Below, piece by piece: positions 7,455 through 16,480 of a stretch of DNA of 64,000 nucleotides. Positions within the stretch are counted from its first letter, which is position 1; the number at the start of each line of letters is the position of its first letter. Made by a program: the position numbers and the translations under genes. Origin of the DNA: JAABRU01 sp041390465. GTDB taxonomy: Bacteria; Desulfobacterota; Desulfobacteria; Desulfobacterales; Desulfococcaceae. The stretch lies in the NCBI GenBank assembly GCA_041390465.1, contig JAWKPW010000001.1, positions 62,001 through 126,000 of the forward strand, in the 5' to 3' direction. Below the pieces are notes generated by a model. The model was not told where the DNA came from and ran no database searches. It was given only the letters and a program-made list of their open reading frames with translations.

Positions 7455-9446
7455 TCAGATTCGCAAGTCCCGCACCTGTGAACGAAACTGCCGCAGCATC
7501 TCCCGGTTTCCTTCTTCTCCGTAGCGCATCCGGATATACAGCCCAGTAATATCCGAAATTTCCTTTTTCAGATCCGGCAGTGCTGCCATTGCAGTCTTCG
7601 CATAATCAGCCGGCCCCATTTCCGGCCTCCGGGGAACACCTTTTCTTTCCAGTTTTCTGCAAAATTCTGCATACACATCCCGTACAGGGTCTCTTTTGGG
7701 AGCGGCTTTGTGCCGCATACGCAGGAAAAACAGAAAAAACACCACAGCAATAAGTCCCGTAATCAGCAGAGCGGTTTTGAGAATCCACTTCCCCCCCTCC
7801 ACCCGGATGCCCAGTTTCGCGAGCAGACCGGTCTGATCCTGAAGGGAGTAGGCCATAATCCACAGATTCCAGTAAGCATTCACCATATCCCAGCCAAATC
7901 TCATATTGGTCAGAAGACTTCCCATCCACCCGGTTTTGGGCATGGAAAAGAAACGGAAAAGATCATTGGCGGAAAGAGCATCCTCCAGGCGTCCTTCCAC
8001 TCTCTCCGGAGCGACAACGGCTGTGGGATCTGTGCGTGTCCATCCTTTTCCGGAAAACCAGACCTCTGCCCAGGCATGGGCATGGGCCTGACGGACAATC
8101 AGATACCCCCCATAGGGATTGATTTCACCGCCCTGATATCCGGCCACCACACGCGCGGGTATGCCTGCGGCACGCATGAGAAAGACAAAAGCCGAGGCAT
8201 AATGTTCACAGTAGCCTCTGCGGGTTTCGAAAAGAAAATCATCCACCGGCTGCGTGCCCAGCAGAGGCGGTTCCAGGGTGTAAACAAATCCCTTTTCCCG
8301 GAAATGCCGAAGCGCTGTTTTCACGATTTCTTCCGGTCCCATGCCGGATGCTGCCCAGGTTTGGGCCATTGCTGCGGATCGGGGATTGCTTCCCGGAGGC
8401 AGTTCCGCAACCCGTCTTTCCCATTTTTCCATAGGGCCCGTATCATAGGAAGTATAGGAAGTCATTTGGTAAAGTTTCCGCTCCCCCACAGGACGGTGCG
8501 CCATGAGGGTGAAATCACTGAGCATATATCCTCCTGCCGGTTTTGTGCCCGGCATATCCAGAGCAAAGAGCCAGCGGTCATTGTGGGGTTCCAGCGTGAG
8601 GGTGTAATTCACAGGATTTTCCGCTCGGAGCAGGGAACTGCTCGCAGGAAGTCTGATTCCTCTTGTCCATTCCCGGCCATCAAAGAGCGTGAAAACAATG
8701 CCCCGCCAGTAAAGCTGGTCCTGGGGAGGAACCGGGCCCTCAAATGTGACCCGGAACGCAATGGCATCATTTTGTGCCAGAGAGGAAAGTCTTCCGGGGG
8801 ACATTTTGTCTGAAAAACCGGATCTGCCGGTGCGCTGGGCAATCCCCAGAATATTCCCCTGTATGCGGGGAAAGAGGAAGAAAAGGATGAGCATCACCGG
8901 AATGGCCTGCAGCATGATCACAGAAGCCAGACGGAATTTCTGTTTAACGGAACCCGCAGGATGCTGGAGATGAATCAGCACCGCAGTGGTAAGCAGAACT
9001 GATCCGAACATATAAAGGGTCATCCCCAGTTCATCGCTGTAGAAAAGGTTGGTGATGACCATGAAATAGGCCAGAAACAGGCTGATCATGTAATCCCGGT
9101 AACAGCGGGACTCCAGAGGCTTGAGTCCTGCCATGACCGAAAGAAGGGCCACATACGCGTCCGTGTGCAGCGCTCCTCCGAAGGAAAGCAGGGCTCCGCC
9201 GAATCCGGCAATGGCCAGAAAAGCGGTGAAATAGGTGTTCAGGACAGGCCGCGCTTTTCCGGATGCCCTCCAGATGAAGCCCCAGAGTCCGAGACACCAG
9301 AAAATGACCCACAGATGCAGGTTGTTCACATGGGGAATGGTTGCTGCGAACAGAGCCAGAAGAATGGGACGAAGCTGTCTGCCATAGATTGGGGATTTTT
9401 TCTTTTCTGCCAGATTTGTGTTCAGTATCTGCTCCTTTTCCGGCAT
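7455..9446 (-). CDS. TgpA-like membrane transglutaminase (DUF3488/DUF4129)
   Basis: A 663-residue inner-membrane protein. The N-terminal 180 residues hold five to six hydrophobic helices (DUF3488), the middle holds an extracytoplasmic transglutaminase-like domain, and a single helix near residue 555-580 precedes a short cytoplasmic DUF4129-like tail. The catalytic triad is visible as Cys in RRGYCEHYASAF, His in HAHAWAEVWF and Asp in TDPTAVV. The family usually sits with a MoxR ATPase and a DUF58 protein, but neither is next to it here. The ATG at 9446 was preferred to a TTG two codons upstream. It may crosslink or cleave cell-envelope proteins; the substrate is unknown. Confidence 0.93.
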   Translation of the reverse strand: MPEKEQILNTNLAEKKKSPIYGRQLRPILLALFAATIPHVNNLHLWVIFWCLGLWGFIWRASGKARPVLNTYFTAFLAIAGFGGALLSFGGALHTDAYVALLSVMAGLKPLESRCYRDYMISLFLAYFMVITNLFYSDELGMTLYMFGSVLLTTAVLIHLQHPAGSVKQKFRLASVIMLQAIPVMLILFFLFPRIQGNILGIAQRTGRSGFSDKMSPGRLSSLAQNDAIAFRVTFEGPVPPQDQLYWRGIVFTLFDGREWTRGIRLPASSSLLRAENPVNYTLTLEPHNDRWLFALDMPGTKPAGGYMLSDFTLMAHRPVGERKLYQMTSYTSYDTGPMEKWERRVAELPPGSNPRSAAMAQTWAASGMGPEEIVKTALRHFREKGFVYTLEPPLLGTQPVDDFLFETRRGYCEHYASAFVFLMRAAGIPARVVAGYQGGEINPYGGYLIVRQAHAHAWAEVWFSGKGWTRTDPTAVVAPERVEGRLEDALSANDLFRFFSMPKTGWMGSLLTNMRFGWDMVNAYWNLWIMAYSLQDQTGLLAKLGIRVEGGKWILKTALLITGLIAVVFFLFFLRMRHKAAPKRDPVRDVYAEFCRKLERKGVPRRPEMGPADYAKTAMAALPDLKKEISDITGLYIRMRYGEEGNREMLRQFRSQVRDLRI

Positions 9447-9592
9447 ATGCAATGCCAGCCGCCATTAAAACCATGCTTTTGAAAAAAACAGTTTTCTGCA
9501 ATCAGACAGAAAAAAGTGACGGCATTGCACAGGGTCAATGGGGAGTTGCATCACACACAGATCATGGGACAAAACATGGGCCGGATAATCTC

Positions 9593-9719
9593 ATACCGAT
9601 TCACCGTTGATTTTATGCCGCAGGTGCTCGTCAGTTTTTTTGTGACCTTTGTGCCCTCTCTGTGTCTCGGCGGTAAAACAAACCTGACAGAAAGCATGGT
9701 TTCAATGGGGAATCGGTAT
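9593..9719. mobile_element. Family D element (ATACC...GGTAT ends)
   Basis: A 127-base element bounded by ATACCGATTCACCGTTGA on the left and TTTCAATGGGGAATCGGTAT on the right, which are inverted repeats. The core contains a GTGACCTTTGTGCCCTCT tract that recurs, often inverted, in other copies. Its right end touches the stop codon of the decayed HD-domain gene. Confidence 0.65.
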
Positions 9720-10291
9720 TATATCCCCAATTCCTCTGCGATTTCAGACATGGCTGCCAGACTCAGGTTTACAAATTCATTCAGGGGAAGGCCGATTTTC
9801 TCGCATTCCATGATCCGCTCCCGGCTTACGGCTCTGGCAAAATGCGGGGTTTTCATCCGCTTGGTAACGGATTTGGTCTGAACACTTGCAATTTTTTTGT
9901 CCGGATATACGAGGAGCCGTGGCCACAATCAGGCCGAGATGCTTCCTGCGCAGGTAAGCGCATGCCCGTGTAAGTGTGGTGCTGTCCTTCCAGCCCCAGC
10001 CCTTCGGCATTGTGCTTGCGAATCGCGTTGAGGATTTCCGGGCAGATGCCTTTTTCCTCCAGCAGTTTTGCGCCCACCTCGCCGTGCTGTGCGGAATCCT
10101 CGCCCGTAATTTCATAATCAATGTCATGGAGCAGACCCGAAAGTCCCCATATGTCCGGATTTTCTCCAAAATGCCCGGCCAGTTTTCGCATAATGGCCTC
10201 GGAAGCCAGACATGTGCCACCAGTCTTTCGTTTTTCAGATGTTCTTCAGCAGCTTTCAGAGATCCTCCCGGTTGATTCGATGTGCGCTCAT
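9719..10291 (-). pseudogene. Decayed HDIG/HD-domain hydrolase gene
   Basis: Fragments in three frames together rebuild a 180-190 residue HD-domain phosphohydrolase-like protein. In order they read: REDL then KAAEEHLKNERLVAH, then ASEAIMRKLAGHFGENP and LSGLLHDIDYEITGEDSAQH (the HD motif), then GLIVATA, and finally VYPDKKIASVQTKSVTKRMK and CEKIGLPLNEFVNLSLAAM. At least four frame changes are needed (near 10265, 10205, 9985 and 9925). The number of lesions makes a sequencing error unlikely. The ancestral protein was probably a small metal-dependent HD hydrolase of unknown substrate. Its stop codon abuts a family D element, which may mark how the region began to decay. Confidence 0.8.
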
Positions 10292-10716
10292 GAAGAATCT
10301 TGCTGTTTTATGTTTTTTTAACGTATTGTTTTATGAAGTTTATTCTGATGGATTTTAACCACAAAGGGCACAAAAAAACTGTATCCGTCAGTTTTATTTG
10401 ACAAAGCAGCAGTGCTTTGTCAACTTTGATTTTATGTGCCGAAGTGCAGAAAAAAACCGGATTTTTTGAAAAAATCCGGTTTTTTCAGCTCACAGATTCA
10501 GGACTGACAAAACAGCAGTGCTTTGTCAAATTTTTTCTCACGGATTTCAACCACAAAGGGCACAAACACGGCACAAAGGGCACAAAAAACTGTATCCGTC
10601 AGTTCTTTTTGACAAAGCAGCAGATCAACAGAACTTTTCAGAAAAAACCGGATTTTTTGAAATAATCCGGTTTTTCTGTTCATCCCAACACATAAAATCA
10701 AAGTTTGCGGAAAACC
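10292..10716. repeat. Gene-free spacer with E hairpins and CACAAAGG tracts
   Basis: This 425-base spacer has no credible gene. Two AACCACAAAGGGCACAAA tracts (from about 10356 and 10548) are each followed by ACTGTATCCGTCAGTT and a TTTGACAAAGCAGCAG segment, forming an imperfect direct repeat of roughly 190 bases. Two CCGGATTTTTT hairpins lie at 10450-10486 and 10639-10678. The tracts match cores of family D elements, but the D ends are missing. Confidence 0.6.
10639..10678. terminator. E-family hairpin, probable carA terminator
   Basis: A hairpin with a GAAAAAACCGGATT arm, a short loop and a matching AATCCGGTTTTTC arm. It is 39 bases downstream of the carA stop. With A and T runs on both sides it can act as a rho-independent terminator in either direction. 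The same hairpin recurs at least ten times in the window. Confidence 0.5.
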
Positions 10717-11871
10717 CTATGCAGCAGCCCGGAGCCGCCTTTCCCGCATCATTCGGGTAAAATCGTCAAACAGATACCGCGCATCGTGGGGGCCGGGCGA
10801 GGCTTCCGGATGATACTGCACGGAACACAGGGGATATTTTTTGTGCCGAAGTCCTTCCAGGGTTCTGTCATTGAGATTCATGTGGGTCACTTCAATGTCA
10901 TTCATGTTCAGGCTGTCTGTGTCCACAGAAAAACCGTGATTCTGGGAGGTGATTTCAATCCGGCCGCTCCTCATGTTCTTCACCGGCTGATTCACGCCCC
11001 GGTGTCCGAATTTGAGTTTGTAGGTTTTTCCGCCCAAAGCAAGTCCCAGAATCTGCTGTCCCAGACAGATGCCGAACATGGGGCGGTAATCCAGCAGATT
11101 CCGTATGGTTTCAACAGCATAAGTGACAGGTTCCGGATCTCCGGGGCCGTTGGACAGAAAAATGCCTTCCGGGTCCATTGCCTTTGCCGCTTCCGCTGAG
11201 GTTCGGGCCGGTACGACAATGATTTCGCATCCCGCATTTGCCAGAGAGCGCAGGATATTGTATTTGATGCCAAAATCAAAGGCCAGAACAGAGAATTTCT
11301 CGCCCCGGTGCTTCCAACTGTTCTGATCCACTGGCCTTCCCGCCTCAAAATACACGGGTTTGTTTCCATCCCACCAATAGGCTCTTTCTGTTGTCACAGA
11401 CTGCACCAGATCCTGACCTGCCATGCCCGGAGTTTCCTTCACCCTTCTGAGAAGCGATGCCGGATCAAGGTCCTGTGTGGACATAAGCCCCCGCATAGCG
11501 CCAACATTTCTCAGATGCCGGGTCAGTGCACGGGTGTCGAGTTCCTCAATGCCCATCACACCGTAGCGTTTCAGATAATCGGCAAGGGTGGACACGGATC
11601 GGTAATTGCTGGGAAAAGGCTGATATTCCCGGATGATGAAGGCAGCCACCTGCACCCGGTCCGATTCCACATCTTCGGGATTGACCCCGTAATTTCCGAT
11701 CAGAGGATAGGTCATGGTCACCATCTGTCCCCGGTAGGAAGGATCCGTAAGCACTTCCTGATAACCGGTCATGCCGGTGTTGAACACCACCTCGCCCCAG
11801 GCTTCCCCGGGGCCGGTGAAGGATTTGCAGGGAAAGATTCTTCCGTCTTCAAGTGCAAGCAATGCTTTCAT
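10717..11871 (-). CDS. carA: Carbamoyl-phosphate synthase small (glutaminase) subunit
   Basis: A 384-residue class I glutamine amidotransferase subunit that hydrolyses glutamine and passes ammonia to CarB for carbamoyl phosphate synthesis, feeding arginine and pyrimidine pathways. The N-terminal CPSase domain begins with LALEDGRIFPCKSFTG. The glutaminase site includes Cys269 in GICLGQQILGLALGG and His354/Glu356 in HPEASPGPHD, so the triad is complete and the length is normal. The start is the ATG at 11871. carB is not adjacent, and the nearest upstream gene on this strand is a hypothetical, so carA is expressed alone or carB lies elsewhere. An E-type hairpin follows the stop. Confidence 0.97.
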   Translation of the reverse strand: MKALLALEDGRIFPCKSFTGPGEAWGEVVFNTGMTGYQEVLTDPSYRGQMVTMTYPLIGNYGVNPEDVESDRVQVAAFIIREYQPFPSNYRSVSTLADYLKRYGVMGIEELDTRALTRHLRNVGAMRGLMSTQDLDPASLLRRVKETPGMAGQDLVQSVTTERAYWWDGNKPVYFEAGRPVDQNSWKHRGEKFSVLAFDFGIKYNILRSLANAGCEIIVVPARTSAEAAKAMDPEGIFLSNGPGDPEPVTYAVETIRNLLDYRPMFGICLGQQILGLALGGKTYKLKFGHRGVNQPVKNMRSGRIEITSQNHGFSVDTDSLNMNDIEVTHMNLNDRTLEGLRHKKYPLCSVQYHPEASPGPHDARYLFDDFTRMMRERRLRAAA

Positions 11872-11936
11872 AATATTTTAATGCCTCTTTTCAGTTTTCA
11901 GTTGTCAGTCAATGCCGTTTCTTTAAGAAAATTATG

Positions 11937-12006
11937 GAGTGCCGAACTGAAAGTTTGGCAGTTTTTCCCCAATTGTTTCATCTCCCAAACTTTCAGTTTG
12001 GGACTC
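11937..12006. repeat. Inverted repeat upstream of carA
   Basis: Two arms, GAACTGAAAGTTTGG and CCAAACTTTCAGTTTGGG, are separated by about 25 bases and form a strong hairpin 66 bases upstream of the carA start. Immediately after it, CAGTTATCAGT words repeat up to 12113. This may be a REP-like sequence or a terminator for the gene upstream; no pyrimidine-type attenuator peptide was found. Confidence 0.5.
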
Positions 12007-12114
12007 CCCCACCCTTAAAAAAAACATCATTGAGTTGTCAGTTATCAGTGAGTTCCGTATCTGTTTTCCTGACATCTGAACACTGACACCTGTTCACTGA
12101 TAACTGATAACTGT

Positions 12115-12480
12115 TCACTGACCATACTGCATGATTTTTTCATATACCAAATCAGCAATTTTTTTTTCCAGATTCCGGCTGACCTGATAAAAGCGCCGGG
12201 CAATTTTCTCTTTGGAAAAAAAGCCGTCACTGATGAGAATTGGTGTGGCCTTGTATTTGCCTGGCCTGCCTTCTCCGTCATCCACACGGCTGTGCTGATA
12301 ACCGGATTCTCTCTGCCAGGTCAGCGCATGCTGATTTTTGAGTCTGTCATAGCACAGTTGGAAACCGGATATTTCATTCCTGTCATCCATCCAGACAATC
12401 AGATCAAAATATTCATCCACAAACCAGCGGCGAAAGGGTTCTCCCTCAATCTGCCTGACATTCAGTATTTCATATAACAT
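12115..12480 (-). CDS. Conserved hypothetical protein
   Basis: A 121-residue soluble protein of unknown function, without signal peptide or membrane helix. Distinct blocks are RRWFVDEYFDLIVWMDD, GFQLCYDRLKNQHALTW, and HSRVDDGEGRPGKYKATPIL, and they look like a conserved small family that I have seen in deltaproteobacteria but cannot name. The start ATG at 12480 opens directly with MLYEILNVRQIEG. It precedes carA on the same strand by 240 bases that contain repeats, so an operon is doubtful. Codon use resembles neighbouring genes and the frame is intact, which supports a real gene. Confidence 0.7.
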   Translation of the reverse strand: MLYEILNVRQIEGEPFRRWFVDEYFDLIVWMDDRNEISGFQLCYDRLKNQHALTWQRESGYQHSRVDDGEGRPGKYKATPILISDGFFSKEKIARRFYQVSRNLEKKIADLVYEKIMQYGQ

Positions 12481-12527
12481 GTGCGGATAACCTTTGCCTG
12501 TTTTACTGTCTCACTTTGCGCACAGCG

Positions 12528-12596
12528 GTCATTCCGGCAAAAGCCGGTATCCAGCGCATCCTGATTTCACTGGATTCCGACTTATGCCGGAATGAC
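12528..12596. repeat. REP-like inverted repeat (GTCATTCCGG type)
   Basis: The arms GTCATTCCGGCAAAAGCCGG and CCGACTTATGCCGGAATGAC are inverted around a short spacer. The same word set occurs at 24157-24186 and 37391-37457. This is a widespread REP-type sequence in proteobacterial intergenic DNA, and here it separates the hypothetical gene from the lipid operon. Confidence 0.6.
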
Positions 12597-12664
12597 GGTG
12601 AAGGAATATAATTTTTTGATTTATTTAAAATTTGTATAAAATGAGTTACTGTATGTCCCAAATT

Positions 12665-13306
12665 TCATTCCCAGGGGGCAGCCGATATTTCCGATGCCAG
12701 TGATTTCATTGCTGCATCAAGCTGCTGCATAAATTCCCAACGGCTGCCGGACCGGTAAAGGGCTTCACCCACAGCAGCATCGCAGAAAAACGGAACCGGC
12801 AGCCATTCGCCTTTGGGCAGTGCTTTTCCAAGCCCGTGCATGAATACGGGAATCACAGGAATGTCCGGATGCTTTTCCGCAAGACGGGCAATTCCCGATT
12901 TGAAAGATGCCATGCGTTCCGGTTCTCCGCGTGTCCCTTCCGGAAAAAATATCAGAATATGGCCCTGTGCAAGGGCTTCCGAGCAGGGGGCCAGAACATC
13001 TTCCCCTTTGTCAGAAACTCTGCGTTTTATCGGGACAATCCCAATGATTTTCAGGGCAAACCATGCGAGACACCTGTTTTTCAGAAAATAGTCGCTGGCA
13101 GCAACAGGCCGGATTTTTTTCAAAAATTGCAAAGGAAACAGCGTCATCAGCACCATGGTGTCCAAATGGCTGTTGTGATTGGCAACAACAATGGAAGGCA
13201 TCCCGGCCAAAAGTCTGTCCGGGTGTCTGACATTTATGCCCAGGATGATCAGAATAACCGGCCTGACAATCAGAACAAAGAACAGGTATCGGAGAAAATG
13301 ATTCAT
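12665..13306 (-). CDS. 1-acyl-glycerol-3-phosphate acyltransferase-like (PlsC family)
   Basis: A 213-residue membrane-associated acyltransferase, likely converting lysophosphatidate to phosphatidate with acyl-ACP or acyl-CoA. The catalytic NHNSHLD motif (NH-x4-D, His44 and Asp49) and the substrate-binding FFPEGTRGEP block are present, after an N-terminal hydrophobic helix. It starts three bases after the stop of the CdsA-like gene, so it is the last gene of a four-gene operon that would supply phosphatidate, CDP-diacylglycerol and a phospholipid head group. The size is slightly below the 240 residues of typical PlsC, which is common for divergent paralogues. Confidence 0.88.
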   Translation of the reverse strand: MNHFLRYLFFVLIVRPVILIILGINVRHPDRLLAGMPSIVVANHNSHLDTMVLMTLFPLQFLKKIRPVAASDYFLKNRCLAWFALKIIGIVPIKRRVSDKGEDVLAPCSEALAQGHILIFFPEGTRGEPERMASFKSGIARLAEKHPDIPVIPVFMHGLGKALPKGEWLPVPFFCDAAVGEALYRSGSRWEFMQQLDAAMKSLASEISAAPWE

Positions 13307-13309
13307 GGT

Positions 13310-14251
13310 TCAGAAATACAAATACCTGACAAAGTGGAGAAACAGCGGGGCAGTGCAGGTCAGACTGTCAACCCGGTCAAGAATCCCGCCGTGACCGGGC
13401 AGCATACTGCTGCTGTCTTTGATTTTCAAATCCCTTTTCAATGCGGATACAGTAATATCCCCCATGAATCCGCCAAGTCCGATGATAATGCCCGCCATAA
13501 GAGCGTGTCTGTGATTCATTGGTGTAAGATACGGGGCGGTTAAGACTGCAAGCAGGGTTGTTGTTGCCACACCGCCGATCAGACCTTCCCAGGTTTTGTT
13601 CGGACTGACCACAGGAACGACTTTGTGACGACCGAAACTTTTTCCCCAGACATACTGGGCAACATCATTGAGTTCTGTAAGGCAGACAAGATACAGCACA
13701 AGTCCGGCTCCGCCTGCCGCGGGATTTCCCTCTTTTGGCAAAACCAGCAGGAAAGCCGCATGGCTGAGACTGAAAACCGTGGTCATCATTCCCCAGTGAA
13801 GGGTTCCGGCAGCACGCAGAAATCCATCTGTTTGGCCTTTTAATACCATCCGCATGGGAAGATACAGAAACATGTAGACCGGAATGAAAATGATGAACAT
13901 GCCGTACCATTCCGTATATACCCACCAGTACTGAACCGGAATGGCAAGATAAGCCCAGAACAGAACCCGGCGATCCGCTCTCCGGGTCGGGATCAGGGAC
14001 AGGTATTCCTTGAGCGCCAGAAAGGAAATAAAGGCAAAGAAAGCCAGTGCCATTCCTTTGCTCAGGACAAGAACGCCCGCAAACAGGGCCGTAATCAGCC
14101 ACCATGTCCGTATCCGGCTGTCCAGTTCCCGGTAATTCCGATCCGGATGTGATTTTTTCAAAACAATGACAGCGATGGTGGCAATCACCAGAACACCAAT
14201 GATGACAGTCACAGCATATTGCACATTTGGCGGAGGAGGCTGCCATTTCAT
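13310..14251 (-). CDS. Phosphatidate cytidylyltransferase-like protein
   Basis: A 313-residue polytopic membrane protein of the CdsA family, expected to make CDP-diacylglycerol from phosphatidate and CTP. The C-terminal family signature is present as VSPNKTWEGLIGG and SMLPGHGGILDRVDSL, including the metal-binding acidic residues, along with ELNDVAQYVWGK. Seven to eight hydrophobic segments are visible. It overlaps the upstream phosphatidyltransferase gene by four bases (ATGA) and is followed by PlsC after three bases. The genome probably also has a housekeeping cdsA, because this form has an unusual N-terminal extension beginning with a proline-rich MKWQPPPPN. Confidence 0.9.
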   Translation of the reverse strand: MKWQPPPPNVQYAVTVIIGVLVIATIAVIVLKKSHPDRNYRELDSRIRTWWLITALFAGVLVLSKGMALAFFAFISFLALKEYLSLIPTRRADRRVLFWAYLAIPVQYWWVYTEWYGMFIIFIPVYMFLYLPMRMVLKGQTDGFLRAAGTLHWGMMTTVFSLSHAAFLLVLPKEGNPAAGGAGLVLYLVCLTELNDVAQYVWGKSFGRHKVVPVVSPNKTWEGLIGGVATTTLLAVLTAPYLTPMNHRHALMAGIIIGLGGFMGDITVSALKRDLKIKDSSSMLPGHGGILDRVDSLTCTAPLFLHFVRYLYF

Positions 14252-14853
14252 GATCCGATCTCCTTCAGTGCCTGACGCGCCCGGTTGACAGTCGTCAGCA
14301 CGGACAGCAGCAGTACGATGAACAGAACCGCATTCAGCCAGAAACCCGCAGGAACACCCATTGCCACAAGCAGGGCGATCACGCCGAATACAAAAGCACG
14401 GTCACTTTTGCCCATGGGACCGTCATAGCCTCGGCCTGCCCCGATCATCACAGCGATCACACCGGTCATTTCACTGATAATTGCCGCTATGACCAGCAAT
14501 GTCACCAGACAGGGTGAAAAGCCCGGAATCAGAGCAAAGGGAAGATACAGCACCGTATCGGAAACCACATCGCCCAGTTCATTTAAAATGGCGCCCAAAG
14601 GCGTTTTCATCTGATGTTCACGGGCAAGCATTCCGTCAATAGCATTCAAAGCCATACGGACAAAGAGCACAGCCGGAATCAGAAACAAGATTTGCCTTAT
14701 CCTGCCAAAAGTCAATACAGTCATTCCGGCAAAAAACGAAAGCAGAAGAGCGGAAAGCGTTATATGATTTGGGCGTATGCTGTTTTTTGCCATCCAAAGG
14801 CATACAGGGCGAAGGAAATTCTGAAACAGGGGCTTCAGATCATAGATTGTCAT
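14248..14853 (-). CDS. CDP-alcohol phosphatidyltransferase family protein
   Basis: A 201-residue membrane enzyme that transfers a phosphatidyl group from CDP-diacylglycerol to an alcohol; the alcohol is unknown. The family motif is recognisable as NAIDGMLAR...LGAILNELGDVVSD, but the first and third of the four usual aspartates are asparagine here, which marks a separate subgroup. Six hydrophobic segments are present. I prefer the ATG at 14853 with GGTGA upstream; a longer start at 14898 would overlap the UDP-sugar gene by 19 bases. It is translationally coupled (ATGA) to the CdsA-like gene. Confidence 0.88.
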   Translation of the reverse strand: MTIYDLKPLFQNFLRPVCLWMAKNSIRPNHITLSALLLSFFAGMTVLTFGRIRQILFLIPAVLFVRMALNAIDGMLAREHQMKTPLGAILNELGDVVSDTVLYLPFALIPGFSPCLVTLLVIAAIISEMTGVIAVMIGAGRGYDGPMGKSDRAFVFGVIALLVAMGVPAGFWLNAVLFIVLLLSVLTTVNRARQALKEIGS

Positions 14854-14879
14854 AATTTTTTCACCTTTTGCCGGAACCG

Positions 14880-16283
14880 TCATTTTCTTAACCGGCAAAA
14901 AAATTCCCCCTCCACAGTGCTTCCCTTCCGAATGACAGCCTGACGATCAGACAGGTTCCGGATATGCACATCTCCCAAGAGTTTCACACCGGCCTCAAAA
15001 TGCACATCCCCTTCAATGGCAAGGGATTCACATTCTGCCAGAGAGGGAACCCCATCGGGAAAACGGGCGTCAAAGTCATCAATTTTTCCGTAATAACGAT
15101 CATCCAGAGTGATTTTCAGGGTATCGGATCTCCGGTGGGGATTGAGAATCAGGTTTCTTTTTTCTGTGAAAAGAAAATAATCCGAGCGCACCAGCAGCAG
15201 ATCACTGCATTTTTTGACCGGAAAAAAGCGGGTGCGGGGAACACAGACTGCGCCTGCGCCTGCAAAAAGGGAAATGGCCGCGCCCATGGCACTTTCCACC
15301 TGAAACACGGTAGGACTTTCCCTGTCTCTGGGATCAAGGGATTTGGGATTGAGAATCATGGGCAGACGGACAGTCTTTTCCTTTTGGATCAGATTTTTCA
15401 GAAAATTCAGATTGACCCACAGATTGTTGGTATTGAAGAAATGATAACGCTCAATATCCCGGAAGGCATCCAGTTCCTCTTCCGGACACTGGGCAGATTC
15501 CCGCAGCAGCAGGTATCCGTTCCTGTGCCGTGCCAGATGACCGCCCTTGACATCAGCCGGGGTTCTCTGTGCGACTTCCATCATAAAGGGGAAATTCCTT
15601 TCTGCAAAATACCCCAGCAGAGCCATATCCGTTGTTGCGCCCAGATTGTCGGAATTGGAAATAAAGGCATGGCAGATGCCCTTTGCCAGCAGTTGATCCA
15701 GAAGTCCCGAAGTGCTCAAAGCCGTGTAAATATCCCCGTGGCCGGGCGGATTCCATTCCAGAGAGGGATCAGCAGGCCAGAGAGCCGGGGCAAGGTTTTC
15801 CCGCAGAATTTTGGGGAATTTGTGCTGCAGAAAACAGACAGGCATTTGGGCAGGCCGGATTTTTTCCAGTGCGGACAGAGTCTCGGCATGGGTGCTGAAG
15901 CTGTTCATCAGGGCCAGTTCCATGCGATATTCCGAAGACTGAAGCAGCAGAATTTCCAGAAAAGACAGGCCGTTTCTTACTTCCAGCAGGGATTTGGGGC
16001 CGGTCAGGCCCATACTCGTTCCCAGACCTCCGTTGAGAATGATGCGCACAGCATGGGGAAGATATTTCTCCCCTTTTTCCGCATACCCTGACAGTTCTTC
16101 CATATGCGCAATATCCTCAGGACGCACCGGGAATATCTCCCTGTCAGAAATCAGACCGCTTTCGCCGCTGACAATTTTTTTGTAATAATGGGAAAATGTT
16201 TCCGTCACAATGTCCGGAAGTCCTTCTTTTTCCATTTTTGAAACAAATGCCCGCAGGTATTTCGGTGGTTCCGGCTGTGCCAT
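14880..16283 (-). CDS. UTP-glucose-1-phosphate uridylyltransferase-like (UDPGP family)
   Basis: A 467-residue soluble nucleotidyltransferase of the eukaryote-like UDPGP family, likely producing a UDP-sugar from UTP and a sugar 1-phosphate. The nucleotide-binding loop is RIILNGGLGTSMGLTGPKS near residue 80, and further conserved blocks are NPPGHGDIYTAL and FISNSDNLGATTD. The C-terminus forms a short left-handed-helix-like tail. The start ATG at 16283 has a clear AAAGGAG. It leads the lipid operon, so the UDP-sugar may be used for a glycolipid or cell-envelope polymer. Sugar specificity (glucose, N-acetylglucosamine) cannot be settled by reading. Confidence 0.9.
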   Translation of the reverse strand: MAQPEPPKYLRAFVSKMEKEGLPDIVTETFSHYYKKIVSGESGLISDREIFPVRPEDIAHMEELSGYAEKGEKYLPHAVRIILNGGLGTSMGLTGPKSLLEVRNGLSFLEILLLQSSEYRMELALMNSFSTHAETLSALEKIRPAQMPVCFLQHKFPKILRENLAPALWPADPSLEWNPPGHGDIYTALSTSGLLDQLLAKGICHAFISNSDNLGATTDMALLGYFAERNFPFMMEVAQRTPADVKGGHLARHRNGYLLLRESAQCPEEELDAFRDIERYHFFNTNNLWVNLNFLKNLIQKEKTVRLPMILNPKSLDPRDRESPTVFQVESAMGAAISLFAGAGAVCVPRTRFFPVKKCSDLLLVRSDYFLFTEKRNLILNPHRRSDTLKITLDDRYYGKIDDFDARFPDGVPSLAECESLAIEGDVHFEAGVKLLGDVHIRNLSDRQAVIRKGSTVEGEFFCRLRK

Positions 16284-16438
16284 CTTTTCTCCTTTCCGGA
16301 TATGATGTTAAGGACAGTGTTGTGCCAAGTTTGACTTTGTGATTTCATCTGTGCACAATAATCTGATTTGTTTGGGAAGAATCAGATTGTTTTTTGCAGA
16401 TCGAAGATTCAAAACTGACAAAGCAGCGGGAATGAATA

Positions 16439-16473
16439 TGAAAAAACCAGGTTTGACAGCACCTGGTTTTTTT
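16439..16473 (-). terminator. Rho-independent terminator of ilvE
   Basis: The arms AAAAAACCAGGT and ACCTGGTTTTTT surround an eight-base loop. On the minus strand the hairpin is followed by a run of T and lies eight bases after the ilvE stop codon, which fits a classical terminator. Confidence 0.8.
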
Positions 16474-16480
16474 GATTCCA

